A stretch of 64,000 nucleotides of DNA from CAVRXZ01 sp963773035 (GCA_963773035.1 CAVYZX010000010.1:496001-560000), one strand, 5' to 3'; shown: positions 41,388 through 50,970, numbered from the stretch's first letter. Notes: a model not told the origin generated them from the sequence alone. Made by a program: numbers and translations.

Positions 41388-42785
41388 TCAGACAACCCGA
41401 ATCGGCACCCTCTGAATCGCGTTATTTCCGTAGCCCTGGCGGTTCCATGTCGGCGTCTCCGGCTGCGTGCGATCTGCAAGGTCGGCGGCGCGGGCGCGGA
41501 TGGTCACAGGCCCGGGCTTGTCGACACGGGTAATCAGCTCCCACCATTGCCATCGGTGCCGGCTGCGCTCTCCGACCAGGCGCGCTTGCTGCCAACCGCC
41601 GTCGCCGACGCTCACATCAACTCGCGCGATCGGCGCGGCCCCCGACCAGGCCACACCACGGATCACCAGCTCGCCCTGACCAAGCTCATGGTCCGGTTCT
41701 GGCTCCGTTATCAAGGCTCTCACGCGTTGCAACGTGACCGGCTCTCGGTTGATCTCGCCGTCGCGGCCGTACTCGTACCAATATTTATCGAACTGATAGT
41801 GGCCCGCGAACGGCTGATCGGTCACCTCGACGTCGGTGAGCCATTTAACCGAGGCGACGGCGTACCAGCTCGGAACGATCAGACGCAGCGGATGGCCGTG
41901 CTGAATCGGCAAAGGCTCGCCGTTCATGGCATAGGCGAGCAGCACGTCAGGATTGCGGGCCCAATCGACCTGAAGGCTGCGCTCGAACCGTATGGACCCC
42001 GACGCACCTTCAACCGATCCAGAATCGGCGCCGCGGAAGATGACCTCGGTCGCGTTCCGGCGAACTCCGGCCCGGTCCAGGACTTCGACCAGCGGCACAC
42101 CAGTCCATTCGGCAGTGCTCACGGCGCCCAGATCCCACTTCTCGCCAGCAATCGGAGGATCGAAGAGCGTCCGGCCGTTGCCCGCACATTCCAGTGTGGC
42201 GACGAGCGTGTGAGACCGCATGTTGTGCAGCTCCTTCACGCTGAGGCTGAGGGGACGCTCGACGAGGCCACCGACGGCCAGCCGGAATGTGTTTTCGTCG
42301 AGGTTCGGGATCTGAAAATGATTGCGGACGTAGAAGCGCGCGTTCGGCATCACGACGCCACCGACGAGCGCGGGAATCGAGGTCTCGCAGTTGAGGGGAT
42401 GCGCCCGATGAACGACGAGGCCGGCTTCAATCGCGTCCTGACAAGCCTCTTCAGGATCGAGCGCCGGAATGAGCTCGCTCACGGGCCTGGGAGAACCGCA
42501 CCCGCCGCTCGTCACCACCCGGGCGCAGGTCGAAGCTGGATAAACGTCCACGCTGCCGGCCATCTGGAACGGCTGCATGAAGGCACGTAGCCCAACTTCG
42601 TCGTCGGCTTCCACGATCAAGTAGAAGGTGTGTTCGTTCTGGATGACTGCCTCGCCCTGGATTCGAACTCCATGCTTCTTGACGCTCGGGCGACTCAAGT
42701 AGTTCAGGAGCTTCGCACCCAGGTATGGGTCCTGCGCCGGACACTTGTCAGCGGAATGTTGATGCCGGACCACGAATAGCGCCAT
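41388..42785 (-). CDS. Sulfite oxidase family molybdopterin protein with N-terminal DUF3303-like domain
   Basis: 465 residues. Residues 1-100 (MALFVVRHQHSADKCPAQDP, HTFYLIVEADDEVGLRAFM) form a ferredoxin-like domain also found as stand-alone proteins. Residues of about 120-330 are the molybdopterin domain, with the Mo-binding cysteine in TLVATLECAGNGRTLF and GHPLRLIVPSWYAVASVKW. A C-terminal Mo-co dimerisation domain follows. No signal peptide, so cytoplasmic. It should oxidise sulfite to sulfate. It lies 39 bp downstream of the persulfide dioxygenase-rhodanese gene. Confidence 0.9.
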   Translation of the reverse strand: MALFVVRHQHSADKCPAQDPYLGAKLLNYLSRPSVKKHGVRIQGEAVIQNEHTFYLIVEADDEVGLRAFMQPFQMAGSVDVYPASTCARVVTSGGCGSPRPVSELIPALDPEEACQDAIEAGLVVHRAHPLNCETSIPALVGGVVMPNARFYVRNHFQIPNLDENTFRLAVGGLVERPLSLSVKELHNMRSHTLVATLECAGNGRTLFDPPIAGEKWDLGAVSTAEWTGVPLVEVLDRAGVRRNATEVIFRGADSGSVEGASGSIRFERSLQVDWARNPDVLLAYAMNGEPLPIQHGHPLRLIVPSWYAVASVKWLTDVEVTDQPFAGHYQFDKYWYEYGRDGEINREPVTLQRVRALITEPEPDHELGQGELVIRGVAWSGAAPIARVDVSVGDGGWQQARLVGERSRHRWQWWELITRVDKPGPVTIRARAADLADRTQPETPTWNRQGYGNNAIQRVPIRVV

Positions 42786-42824
42786 TAGGGCCTCCCTGCC
42801 TCATCGTGTTGCCGTTGCTCGGCG

Positions 42825-44234
42825 TCAGGCGGCGTGCCTGTCTCCGTCGGCCGGCAGCTTCGCCGCTTCCCACGCTGCCATCCCACCAGCGAGCTCCACG
42901 AGATCGTCGAAACCCGCCCGCTGCAGCATGCTGAACGCAATCGACGAACGATATCCGCTTGCGCAATAAACGACAATCCGCCGGTCGCGTGGCAGTTCAC
43001 TGATACGTTCGCCGAGGTGGTTCAACGGGATGTTGTCGCTGCCGACGATGTGGCGAGTCTGCCATTCCTGCGGAGTACGAACGTCGAGCACGAACGGCGG
43101 ATTTGTGGCGGTCAGTTCCCGTGCGATCGCCGATGCCGTGACACGCTCGGTTCGAACGAGAAGGTCCTCTCTTCCCTCGACCGCCTGCATGCCAGTATCC
43201 AGGTAGCCGGCAACGCGATCGAAGCCGATCCGGCCCAATCGAGTTGCGGCTTCTTCATGACGGCCCGGCCCGGCGATGATCACGATCGGTCGTTCAGGCG
43301 AGAGAACGGTGCCTGCCCAGGTCGCAAATTTGCCGTCCAGGCCGACGTTGAGAGCGCCGCGCACATGACCTTGTGCGAATTCGCCGGCTTCACGCACGTC
43401 GAGGAACTGAGCGCCGGCCGCCAGCAGCGCGACCATGTCGTCGACCGATAGCGGCCTCAACGCAAGTCGCAGGCTGGAGTCGAGCGTCGGCCGCTCTCGC
43501 GCATTCAGGACGGCGTCGTAGGTGAAATACGGCGGGGCGTCAGGCTGATCGGCCGTGACCAGTCCTACGAATTCCTCACGCGACATCGGCTGGAGCGCGT
43601 AGTTGGAACGGCGCTGATCTCCGATCGTTGAGACCGTCTCCTTGCTGATGCTTTTCCCGCAGAGCGAGCCGGCACCATGGGCCGGGTAGACGAGCGTTTG
43701 GTCCGGCAAGGGTAACAAGCGAGTGTGCAGCGAATCGTATAGCAGCCGCCCCAGATCCGTAGCCGACCAGCCGAGCGAGGCCCGCAGATCCGGACGGCCG
43801 ACGTCGCCGACGAACAAAGTATCGCCCGTCAGCACCGCATACGGACGGTTCGCCGAGCGTGCCCGATCGAAAACGAGAATCGAGATCGACTCCGACGTGT
43901 GTCCGGGGGTCTCCAAAACCTCGAGTTGGACATCGCCGAACTCAATGGAGTCGCCATCTTTCATCGCGACGAACGGATACTCGGCGCGCGCCGAGGCACC
44001 AAGATGGATCTCAGCTCCCGTCCGATCGCGAAGTTCCAGATGACCGGCAAGGAAGTCCGCATGAAAGTGAGTGAGAAAAACATGACGGATGATGAGGCCA
44101 TGGCGGCTGGCCTCCTCGAGGTACGAGGTAATGTCCCGCTGCGGATCGACGACGGCGGCAACATGCGTCGACTCATCGCCGATGAGATAGGACGCGTGTG
44201 CCAGACAATCGAGATAGAACTGTCTGAAAATCAT
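42825..44234 (-). CDS. Persulfide dioxygenase fused to two rhodanese domains
   Basis: 469 residues. The N-terminal 250 residues are an ETHE1-type MBL domain: HVFLTHFHADFLAGH, ETPGHTSESISIL, VLTGDTLFVGDVGRPDL, YPAHGAGSLCGKSIS. Two rhodanese domains follow. The first has AGPGR where the active-site cysteine should be, so it is probably inactive. The second has VVYCASGYRSS with the cysteine. The enzyme oxidises glutathione persulfide to sulfite, and the rhodanese moves sulfane sulfur. The sulfite oxidase gene downstream completes conversion to sulfate. The 285-bp gap 44235-44519 before it, shared with a divergent gene, has no feature I can name. Confidence 0.93.
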   Translation of the reverse strand: MIFRQFYLDCLAHASYLIGDESTHVAAVVDPQRDITSYLEEASRHGLIIRHVFLTHFHADFLAGHLELRDRTGAEIHLGASARAEYPFVAMKDGDSIEFGDVQLEVLETPGHTSESISILVFDRARSANRPYAVLTGDTLFVGDVGRPDLRASLGWSATDLGRLLYDSLHTRLLPLPDQTLVYPAHGAGSLCGKSISKETVSTIGDQRRSNYALQPMSREEFVGLVTADQPDAPPYFTYDAVLNARERPTLDSSLRLALRPLSVDDMVALLAAGAQFLDVREAGEFAQGHVRGALNVGLDGKFATWAGTVLSPERPIVIIAGPGRHEEAATRLGRIGFDRVAGYLDTGMQAVEGREDLLVRTERVTASAIARELTATNPPFVLDVRTPQEWQTRHIVGSDNIPLNHLGERISELPRDRRIVVYCASGYRSSIAFSMLQRAGFDDLVELAGGMAAWEAAKLPADGDRHAA

Positions 44235-44519
44235 TGGATGCCTCTTTGGCTTTTCAACGGCGGCGCCGACCAGATTGCCCCATTCGGTGAACGTCCTTGC
44301 TGGACGGTATTTCTAGCTCTCGTCACCCAGGCCCATCCATAGGTGGGCCATGAGTTGTCGATGAGTTTTCGCTGAGCATCATCGGAGCGCGTCTGTCGCT
44401 GATGACTCGACTCCGGTGGCCGGCTTCCTGCAATTCCTGTAACTCTCTATCAATGAATGAATTAATGTGTGCTGCCAGAAAATCTTCTGACCGCGGGCGA
44501 TGGCGATTCGAGTAGGCTC

Positions 44520-46310
44520 ATGAGTGTGCAGCCCTCCCAGCCGACCGTCCTCCGATTTGGATCCTTCGATCTGGATCTCAAGAACGGGGAGCTTTCCAAG
44601 AGCGGTGAACTTATCAAGCTGGCGCCTCAACCGACGAAGGTGCTCGCAGTTCTGGCTCGACGGAGCGGCGAAGTCGTAAGCCGGGCCGAGATCCGCGAGC
44701 AGGTCTGGCACGACGAAACCTTCGTTGACTTCGACCAGGGTCTCAACTTCTGCATCCGCCAGATTCGTGAAGCGCTCGGCGACGACGCGGACGCGTCGCG
44801 GTACATCGAGACGCTGCCAAGGCGTGGCTATCGCTTTCTGATGCCGGTTGAGTCTGCGAACGCGAGTGCGAGTGGTGCAACGGCGACACGTCTGATCGTG
44901 GTCCCGTTCCGGATGCTGAGGCCGGACGCGGACATGGAGTTCTTGACATTCAGCTTGCCCGAAGCGATCACGAGCTCCTTATCCGGTCTCGAGTCGCTGG
45001 TCGTGAGATCGAGCATCGTCGCGTCCCGTTTTGGGGGCTCGCCAATCGAACCACAGAAGATCGCGGCCGAGGCCGACGTGGACGTCGTGCTTTCGGGAAC
45101 GCTGCTGCGAGCCGGTGAACAGTTGCGTGTGAGCACGCAGTTGACGGAGGTGCCGGCAGGGACTCTGCTGTGGTCGCAAACCTCTCAGGTTCCGGTTGGC
45201 GACATCTTTCTGCTTCAAGACGACTTGTGCCACCGCATCGTGGAATCTTTATCGCTGCCTCTCACCAACCGCGAGCACAGGATGTTGAAGCGCGACGTGC
45301 CATCGAGCGCCAGAGCCTACGAGTTCTTCCTTCGCGGCAATCAACTGAGCTACGAGGCCAAACAGTGGACGGTGGCCCGCGACCTCTACCTGCGCTGTGT
45401 TGAAGAGGACCCGCGGTACGCTCCGGCCTGGGCCCGGTTGGGACGAATTCACCACGTGATTGAAAAGTACCTGGAGGCGACTCCGGGCGAGAACTTCGGT
45501 CGCGCGGAGGTCGCGTTCACGAGAGCCTTGGAGCTCAATCCGGATCTCTCGCTTGCGCACAAGTTGTACGCACAGCTTGAAGTCGATCTCGGGCGAGCTC
45601 AAGATGCCATGGTTCGATTGCTGGGACGGGCGCGGAGCGCCGATCCGGAGCAGTTCGCTGGATTGGTGAGCGCTTGCCGGTACTGCGGCTTGCTGCAAGA
45701 GTCGATTGCCGCCGACCATCAGGCGCGCAGACTCGAGCCACGGGTTCGCACGAGTGTCGTACATTCCTGGTTCCTACTCGGCGACTATGCTCGAGTCGCA
45801 TCGGTCAAGCTCGAGGAAGCGCCCTACGTCGGTGCCCTCTCGCGTGCCGCGCTGGGACAGACCGCCGAGACGATCGAGGAATTGCGGGAGCTGGAGCCGA
45901 AAACACGCACGCGTTTGCGCGATTTCATGACCGCCGCGCGAACACTGCTCGAGAAGAACGGGGCGGAGAGCGTGCACACCATCGACCGCATCGTTGCCTC
46001 CGATTTTCGAGATCCGGAGGCTCTCTTCTACCTGGCCAGGCATCTGGCGTATCTGCGTGAAACCGGTCGGTCGCTCCAACTGTTTCAGCGGGCCGTGGCC
46101 GGAGGTTTCTTCTGTTATCCCGCGATGGCGCACGACCCATGGCTCGATTCTCTTCGCGGCGAGCCCGAGTTCGAGAGACTCCTGGCAGAAGCTCGCAATC
46201 GTCACACCGAAGCAGCGGCCGCTTTTTCCAAGGTCCAGGGAAATTCGGTGCTGGGTCTCGCTGAGTCGGATGTGGCGCGTACGCGGGCCGGGCGTGGCGC
46301 AGCGCTTTAG
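44520..46310 (+). CDS. Winged-helix (CadC-like) regulator with TolB-like and TPR domains, second copy
   Basis: 596 residues from ATG 44520 (MSVQPSQPTV). The winged helix covers about residues 8-105 (RFGSFDLDLKNGELSKSGEL, DFDQGLNFCIRQIREALGDD, ending PRRGYRFLMPVE). A TolB-like segment (RLIVVPFRMLRPD, DVDVVLSGTLLRAGEQLRVS) and TPR repeats follow (ALELNPDLSLAHKLYAQLEV). No membrane helix is evident. It shares the architecture of 25004-26752. The stop TAG is inside the loop of a perfect palindrome. It is divergent from the sulfur operon, which it may regulate, but no operator is seen. Confidence 0.92.
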   Translation: MSVQPSQPTVLRFGSFDLDLKNGELSKSGELIKLAPQPTKVLAVLARRSGEVVSRAEIREQVWHDETFVDFDQGLNFCIRQIREALGDDADASRYIETLPRRGYRFLMPVESANASASGATATRLIVVPFRMLRPDADMEFLTFSLPEAITSSLSGLESLVVRSSIVASRFGGSPIEPQKIAAEADVDVVLSGTLLRAGEQLRVSTQLTEVPAGTLLWSQTSQVPVGDIFLLQDDLCHRIVESLSLPLTNREHRMLKRDVPSSARAYEFFLRGNQLSYEAKQWTVARDLYLRCVEEDPRYAPAWARLGRIHHVIEKYLEATPGENFGRAEVAFTRALELNPDLSLAHKLYAQLEVDLGRAQDAMVRLLGRARSADPEQFAGLVSACRYCGLLQESIAADHQARRLEPRVRTSVVHSWFLLGDYARVASVKLEEAPYVGALSRAALGQTAETIEELRELEPKTRTRLRDFMTAARTLLEKNGAESVHTIDRIVASDFRDPEALFYLARHLAYLRETGRSLQLFQRAVAGGFFCYPAMAHDPWLDSLRGEPEFERLLAEARNRHTEAAAAFSKVQGNSVLGLAESDVARTRAGRGAAL

Positions 46311-46317
46311 CGCTGCG
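46298..46317. terminator. Palindrome holding the stop codon of the TPR regulator
   Basis: CGCAGCGC (46298-46305), loop TTTA, GCGCTGCG (46310-46317). The TAG stop at 46308-46310 is in and beside the loop. It is followed by a further 110 bp with nested short inverted repeats (AGGCCTAACCGCC and GGCGGAAGGCCT) up to the next gene end at 46444. No T tract. Confidence 0.55.
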
Positions 46318-46443
46318 GATCACGCAGGCCTAACCGCCTTCGCGCTTTCAGCGCTTCGGCGAGTCTCGCCGGAGCTCACGGGAATCACTGGTGAGCGGAG
46401 GCGGAAGGCCTGCGCCACTAGTGCCTCGCGCCCGGGTGCACCA

Positions 46444-47712
46444 TCATCCCCCTATCGCCAACAGATTGCGATCGGTCCGGATGTACCAGCGGCCGTCAAC
46501 GAGTGCCGGCGACGCCAGCGTTGATTCACCGATCCGGTTGACGTGAAGCAGTTCGAACTGCGACCCGGCACGCATGACGAACGTCTCGCCATCGTCGTTC
46601 GTAAAGAACACCTTGCCGTCGAGCACGACCGGCGACGCAGAGAAGCCCTCGCGTTGGGCGGCGCCCAGGCGTCCCTGCCAGACAGTCCGGCCAGTCATGG
46701 CCTCGAGACAGGTGACGATGCTCGCCATGTCGTTGACCATATACAGATAGTCCCCGTAGAGAATCGGCGACGGCACAAACGGTGACCCCCTCGGACTCGA
46801 CCAGACTACGTGGCTGCCCGTCACATCACCGCGGCCCCCGGGACGAATCGCCAAGGTCGGACCGGCACGCCCGGAGGAGCAGAACACCATGCCATGCCCC
46901 ACGACGGGGGTCGGAATGACTTCGTAATTGCTCCCGCCACAGCGCCACAACTCACGACCGGTGTCCGGATCGTATGCGCACACACGACTCTGACTGTGGA
47001 CGACGATTTCATCATGGTCCTTCACGCGAATGGCAACCGGGGAACCCCAACCGACGTTGGCTTCGCGGTTGGTCCGCCACATCACTCGCCCGGTCCGCGC
47101 TTCGAATGCGGCCACGAAAGAGCCTGCGAGCTGGTCTTGGTAGAGGATGATGCGATCCTTGTACACCAGAGGTGAGCCCGCGGTCCCGTGGTACGCGTCC
47201 ATCGCGCCCAGATCCCGTTGCCAGACCACGGCCCCATTCAAGTCGACGGCCAGCAGTCCCCGGCCGCCAAACGACACATACACGCGTTCCCCGTCGGTGA
47301 CTGGCGTGGCCGACGCGTGACCATTCTTGGGATGCGTGGATCCGTTGCGCCCTTCCGGAGCCAACGTTTCCCAAAGACGCATTCCATCGGAACGGCGGAA
47401 CGCGAGAACCGACAGCCGCCTGCCGTCGAGGGCCGTCGTGAGGATCACTCGATCACGCCAGACGATCGGTGAAGAGTTGCCGCGGCCGGGAACCGGTGTC
47501 TTCCAGAGAACGTTCTGGGTCGCAGACCACGTGTCGGGGTACGTGCTTCCGCTGACGATTCCCTGGCCCGAAGGCCCGCGCCAGCGAGGCCAATATCGCG
47601 CCCCTTCGCCTTCGACTGAAATCATCTGCACGCCGGCGTCCTGACCGAAGAGCCATCTCGACGGCCACAAGGCCGACGCCAACGAGCCGAGCACCACGCG
47701 CCGGGACACCAT
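46444..47712 (-). CDS. Exported PQQ-like beta-propeller protein
   Basis: 422 residues. Start MVSRRVVLGSL at 47712 is chosen for AAGGAG eight bases upstream; ATG 47718 is too close to it. The N terminus has a twin-arginine-like signal (SRRVVLGSLASALW). The rest is an eight-bladed outer-membrane/PQQ-like propeller with WPRWRGPSGQG, repeated blade ends such as GLLAVDLNGAVVWQRDL, ARTGRVMWRTN, DPDTGRELWRCGG and MTGRTVWQGRLG. Such proteins need not bind PQQ; many are scaffolds. No partner is indicated. Confidence 0.87.
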   Translation of the reverse strand: MVSRRVVLGSLASALWPSRWLFGQDAGVQMISVEGEGARYWPRWRGPSGQGIVSGSTYPDTWSATQNVLWKTPVPGRGNSSPIVWRDRVILTTALDGRRLSVLAFRRSDGMRLWETLAPEGRNGSTHPKNGHASATPVTDGERVYVSFGGRGLLAVDLNGAVVWQRDLGAMDAYHGTAGSPLVYKDRIILYQDQLAGSFVAAFEARTGRVMWRTNREANVGWGSPVAIRVKDHDEIVVHSQSRVCAYDPDTGRELWRCGGSNYEVIPTPVVGHGMVFCSSGRAGPTLAIRPGGRGDVTGSHVVWSSPRGSPFVPSPILYGDYLYMVNDMASIVTCLEAMTGRTVWQGRLGAAQREGFSASPVVLDGKVFFTNDDGETFVMRAGSQFELLHVNRIGESTLASPALVDGRWYIRTDRNLLAIGG

Positions 47713-47741
47713 CGACATCGCTCCTTCCAACGCGCGGTTCG

Positions 47742-47815
47742 CCGAGAGCGCAGAAAAACTGTACAACCTCTGCGGACTTGGCGGTCTCGGCGTTAAACCG
47801 TCTCTGCGGGCTCCG
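47742..47815. repeat. CGCAGAA/TTCTGCG-type hairpin repeat, copy 2
   Basis: Resembles 28821-28895 along about 74 bp, with CCGAGAGCGCAGAAA at one end and TCTGCGG.CTTGGCGGTCTCGGCG further along. It lies between the start of the propeller gene and the end of the response regulator gene. Confidence 0.68.
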
Positions 47816-47833
47816 TTTCCTCAGTTAGCAGCA

Positions 47834-48484
47834 TTACGAGATCACGCCCTTGCGAACGGCGTAGAGCACGATTTCAGCCGCGTTGTGAACATCGAGTTTC
47901 TCCATGATGTGCGAGCGGTGCGTCTCGACCGTGTTTGGACTCAGGTTCAACAGATCGGCGACGTCCTTGTTGCTCTTGCCTTCGGCGATCAGCTGAAAGA
48001 CCTCGCGTTCGCGCTCGGTCAGGGTGTCGTAGCGATCGGTGATTCCGCGATCGGCGAGCTGGCGTACATAGTCGTCGAGCATGACCTTTGCGACGGCTGG
48101 ACTGAAAAACGACTTCTTCTGCGACACCGCAGCAACCGCCCTGATCAAGTCGGTGTCCGCCGAGTCTTTCAGGAGGTAGCCGCTGGCACCGGCACGAAGA
48201 ACCTGCGTGACGTAGGCCTCGTCGGCGTGCATGCTGAGGACCAGCACGTGCACGTCGGGAAATCGCCTCGCAATCTGACGCGTGGCCTCAATGCCGTTCA
48301 ATCGAGGCATGGCGATGTCCAGAATGGCGACGTCGGGTTTCAGGTCTTGAACGAGCCGGACGGCCTCGCGTCCATCGTTGGCCTCACCTACGACTTCCCA
48401 GTCGGACTGATCCTGTAGCACTTTTCTGAGACCGTGCCGCACCAGCGTGTGGTCGTCCGCGAGAACGATGCGCAGCTTCGGCAT
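47834..48484 (-). CDS. NarL/FixJ family response regulator
   Basis: 216 residues. Receiver domain with acidic pair ADDH, phospho-acceptor Asp in DVAILDIAMP near residue 54, and KD at the switch lysine (GYLLKDSADT). The C-terminal LuxR-type HTH is at about 148-205 (LTEREREVFQLIAEGKSNKD, then VADLLNLSPNTVETHRSHIM). Its ATG overlaps the histidine kinase stop (TGATG), so the two are made together. It binds DNA after phosphorylation. Targets are not visible here. Confidence 0.95.
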   Translation of the reverse strand: MPKLRIVLADDHTLVRHGLRKVLQDQSDWEVVGEANDGREAVRLVQDLKPDVAILDIAMPRLNGIEATRQIARRFPDVHVLVLSMHADEAYVTQVLRAGASGYLLKDSADTDLIRAVAAVSQKKSFFSPAVAKVMLDDYVRQLADRGITDRYDTLTEREREVFQLIAEGKSNKDVADLLNLSPNTVETHRSHIMEKLDVHNAAEIVLYAVRKGVIS

Positions 48485-49887
48485 CAGGCCTCGGAAACTG
48501 ACGCGACTGTCTCGGCAACAGCGGCTTCTGTTTCGGGCGAACCTGCAAGAGGGAGCTCGACGGTGAGGCGGGTGCCTTTCCCGGAAGCGCTCTCGAAACG
48601 TACTGTTCCGCTCAAAGCGGAGGCGCGCTCACGAATGCCGACCAGACCCAGGCCCCGCCCGCTGGTTTCCGACAACCGCCCTTGAGTGTCCGCGCCCACC
48701 CCATCGTCTTCGATCGTGATCAAAAAAGAATGCGGCAAACGCTGAACATAGACTCGACAGAGCGTCGCATGCGCGTGTTTGGCGACGTTGGTCAGCGCTT
48801 CTTGAATGATGCGATATGCGGATACCTCCACCTCCGGAGCCAGCCGCTCGCCCATTTGATCCTGAACGAGCTCGGCACGCACGCCGGTGCGCTGCGAGAA
48901 GCCGTGCAGATACCATTTCAACGTGTCGGGAAGCCCGAGATCGTCCAACATCGACGGGTGAAGAAGCTGCGATAGATCGCGCACCGTGTTGAGCGTGCGA
49001 TCGGTAATGGCCCGAGCCTCGTCGAGCGACCGCGCGGTCCCTCCGGAATCATGCTGGTGGCGTTCGGAAAGAGCCAGCTCCATCTTGATCGCGGTCAGGG
49101 CCTGACCGATTTCGTCGTGAAGCTCGCGCGCGATCATGCGCCGCTCATCTTCCTGTGCGTTGACCAGCCGCGCGGACAGCCGCTCGAGATCGCGCGTATT
49201 GGCGAGAATGTGACGATGCTGCTCCCGGATTTGGGATTCGAGACGACCCGCGTAGCGTGTTGCCACGAACGCGATCGCCAGGCCCAGAATGGCGGCGATG
49301 GCGCTCGTCCCCCACGCTCTTCGCCGCATGCCTTCGTAAAGACTCGTCCGCGCGCGATGTTCGGCCTCGAAGGCCTCACGATCCAGGGCGCGAATCTGAT
49401 CCGAAATAGCCAGGATGACCTCACGCTTGGGAATGACACGGTCGCGGAGGAACGCTCGCACGTCGGCCGCCGGTAAAGCGGCATCCGGACTCAATATCGG
49501 CGGTATCGTCCGCCAGAAATCGTCCAGCTCGGTGCGCAGGCGAGCCCAGTGGTCGCCGACTTCGCGCGAATCGACCAGGCCCGCGTACCGCTGAAGCGCA
49601 TTTTCGACGTCCGCTCGCGTCCTCTCGAGTTGTTGGCGGTAGTACGGGGCGTTCGCCGCGCTCCCTTCGGCCAGTGCATCGCGCAGATAGATCGACCACA
49701 GAAGGACCTGCGTTCGAACCGTAAACAGCGCCTCTTCGCTCTCCGTGAATCGCGCGTGAATGGCCTCGGCGCGCTGCTCGACGGCTCCAAGCTGACGCAT
49801 CTGCTCGTAGGTCGACACGAGCCACAAGGCAAAGATTGACCCGAAGCCCAGCAGTAGCGCCGCGCGAATCGTTGTCCGCGACCCCAT
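48484..49887 (-). CDS. Membrane sensor histidine kinase (NarX/HisKA_3 type)
   Basis: 467 residues. N-terminal membrane helix (AALLLGFGSIFALWLVS), a periplasmic helical sensor of about 160 residues (CHASE3-like), a second helix near residue 195-212 (TSAIAAILGLAIAFVATRY), then the HisKA_3 domain with the phosphorylated His in IARELHDEIGQALTAIKMEL and an HATPase_c domain (YRIIQEALTNVAKHAHAT, IEDDGVGAD, GRGLGLVGIRERAS). It autophosphorylates and signals to the response regulator downstream. The signal is unknown. Confidence 0.94.
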   Translation of the reverse strand: MGSRTTIRAALLLGFGSIFALWLVSTYEQMRQLGAVEQRAEAIHARFTESEEALFTVRTQVLLWSIYLRDALAEGSAANAPYYRQQLERTRADVENALQRYAGLVDSREVGDHWARLRTELDDFWRTIPPILSPDAALPAADVRAFLRDRVIPKREVILAISDQIRALDREAFEAEHRARTSLYEGMRRRAWGTSAIAAILGLAIAFVATRYAGRLESQIREQHRHILANTRDLERLSARLVNAQEDERRMIARELHDEIGQALTAIKMELALSERHQHDSGGTARSLDEARAITDRTLNTVRDLSQLLHPSMLDDLGLPDTLKWYLHGFSQRTGVRAELVQDQMGERLAPEVEVSAYRIIQEALTNVAKHAHATLCRVYVQRLPHSFLITIEDDGVGADTQGRLSETSGRGLGLVGIRERASALSGTVRFESASGKGTRLTVELPLAGSPETEAAVAETVASVSEA

Positions 49888-50013
49888 AGCGCCATGTTAG
49901 CGCGCCGGACTCCCGTCGCGAGCGACCGTGCATCCCCCTCGTGCCTTTCCGTCAGCAATCTACTGTCCGGGCCCGATGCCCTGATTCGCTCGAAGTTCGT
50001 AGAGTGACCATCA

Positions 50014-50970
50014 ATGAGCACCGAACAACTGTCTGCATCGTACTGGCGGCGTGCGGCACGGAGGATTCTGAGGCCCTGGCGCCCCCGCACTCCCGAAGGC
50101 TTCTCGTTTCCGGGCGCCCCGATTGTCGTGTTGACGGACCTTGACGGCTCGCCGCAAGAACATGGGGCCCGTTCCAACTGGCCCGCCAAGGAAACATTGG
50201 ACGCTCTGCGCCGGTTCCGAATGCCGCTCGTCATTTCGTCGAGCGGGACCCGCGTGGAAATCGAACACCTGCAACAGGAGCTGAATATCTGCCATCCGTT
50301 CATTGCCGAGAACGGCGGGGCGCTGTTCGTACCCCTGGGCTACTTCCCGTCGGTGGCCAACGCGACGCGTGGACCGGGTTACCAGTCCGTCGAGTTCGGC
50401 ATCCCCTACCACATGGTGGTCGATGGGATCCGTCTGGCGAGCGAGGAGGTTCGAGTGCCCATCGCTGGCTTCAGCGATCTGTCCATCGACCAGATCGCCG
50501 CCGACTGCCAGTTGTCGCTGCCTATGGCACGCCTGGCAAAGCTCAGGGAATACAGCGAGCCGTTTCGTATTTTGCACTCCGGCCAGTCCGCGCAAAGCCA
50601 GCTGTTCGAGGCCGCTCACCGACGGAAACTTCGCTGTTTCACCCGCGGGCGCTACCACTACGTGACCGGCGTCGTCGACCCAGCCGCGAGTGTCCGGGCC
50701 CTCGTCGAGTTGTATCGCGAGGCCTGTCCGGAAGTTGTGACGGCAGCCATCGTTGATGGCTTGGGCGACCTGGCCGTTCTACGCGAGGTGGACGTCCCAA
50801 TCGTCGTGCACAACCCGCCGTTGGACGCCGCGCGCCTGCTGCGGAAGGTGCCGACGGCACATCTGACCAGCGCGTCAGGCGCCGAAGGTTGGAACGAAGC
50901 CATCTTCAGTCTGATCGACCTTCGCGTGTCCGGATCGCTGGAACACTCCGATCGAAAGGAAGCCCAATGA
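50014..50970 (+). CDS. HAD phosphatase, mannosyl-3-phosphoglycerate phosphatase-like
   Basis: 318 residues. HAD motif I is LTDLDGS near residue 41, motif II VISSSGTR, then PFIAENGGALFVP, typical of the Cof/MPGP subfamily; motif IV is replaced by VDGLGDLAVLREVD near residue 248. A basic N-terminal extension of about 30 residues precedes the fold. MPGP enzymes make the osmolyte mannosylglycerate, but no synthase is adjacent, so the sugar-phosphate substrate is open. Its stop overlaps the UPF0182 start (ATGA). Confidence 0.82.
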   Translation: MSTEQLSASYWRRAARRILRPWRPRTPEGFSFPGAPIVVLTDLDGSPQEHGARSNWPAKETLDALRRFRMPLVISSSGTRVEIEHLQQELNICHPFIAENGGALFVPLGYFPSVANATRGPGYQSVEFGIPYHMVVDGIRLASEEVRVPIAGFSDLSIDQIAADCQLSLPMARLAKLREYSEPFRILHSGQSAQSQLFEAAHRRKLRCFTRGRYHYVTGVVDPAASVRALVELYREACPEVVTAAIVDGLGDLAVLREVDVPIVVHNPPLDAARLLRKVPTAHLTSASGAEGWNEAIFSLIDLRVSGSLEHSDRKEAQ

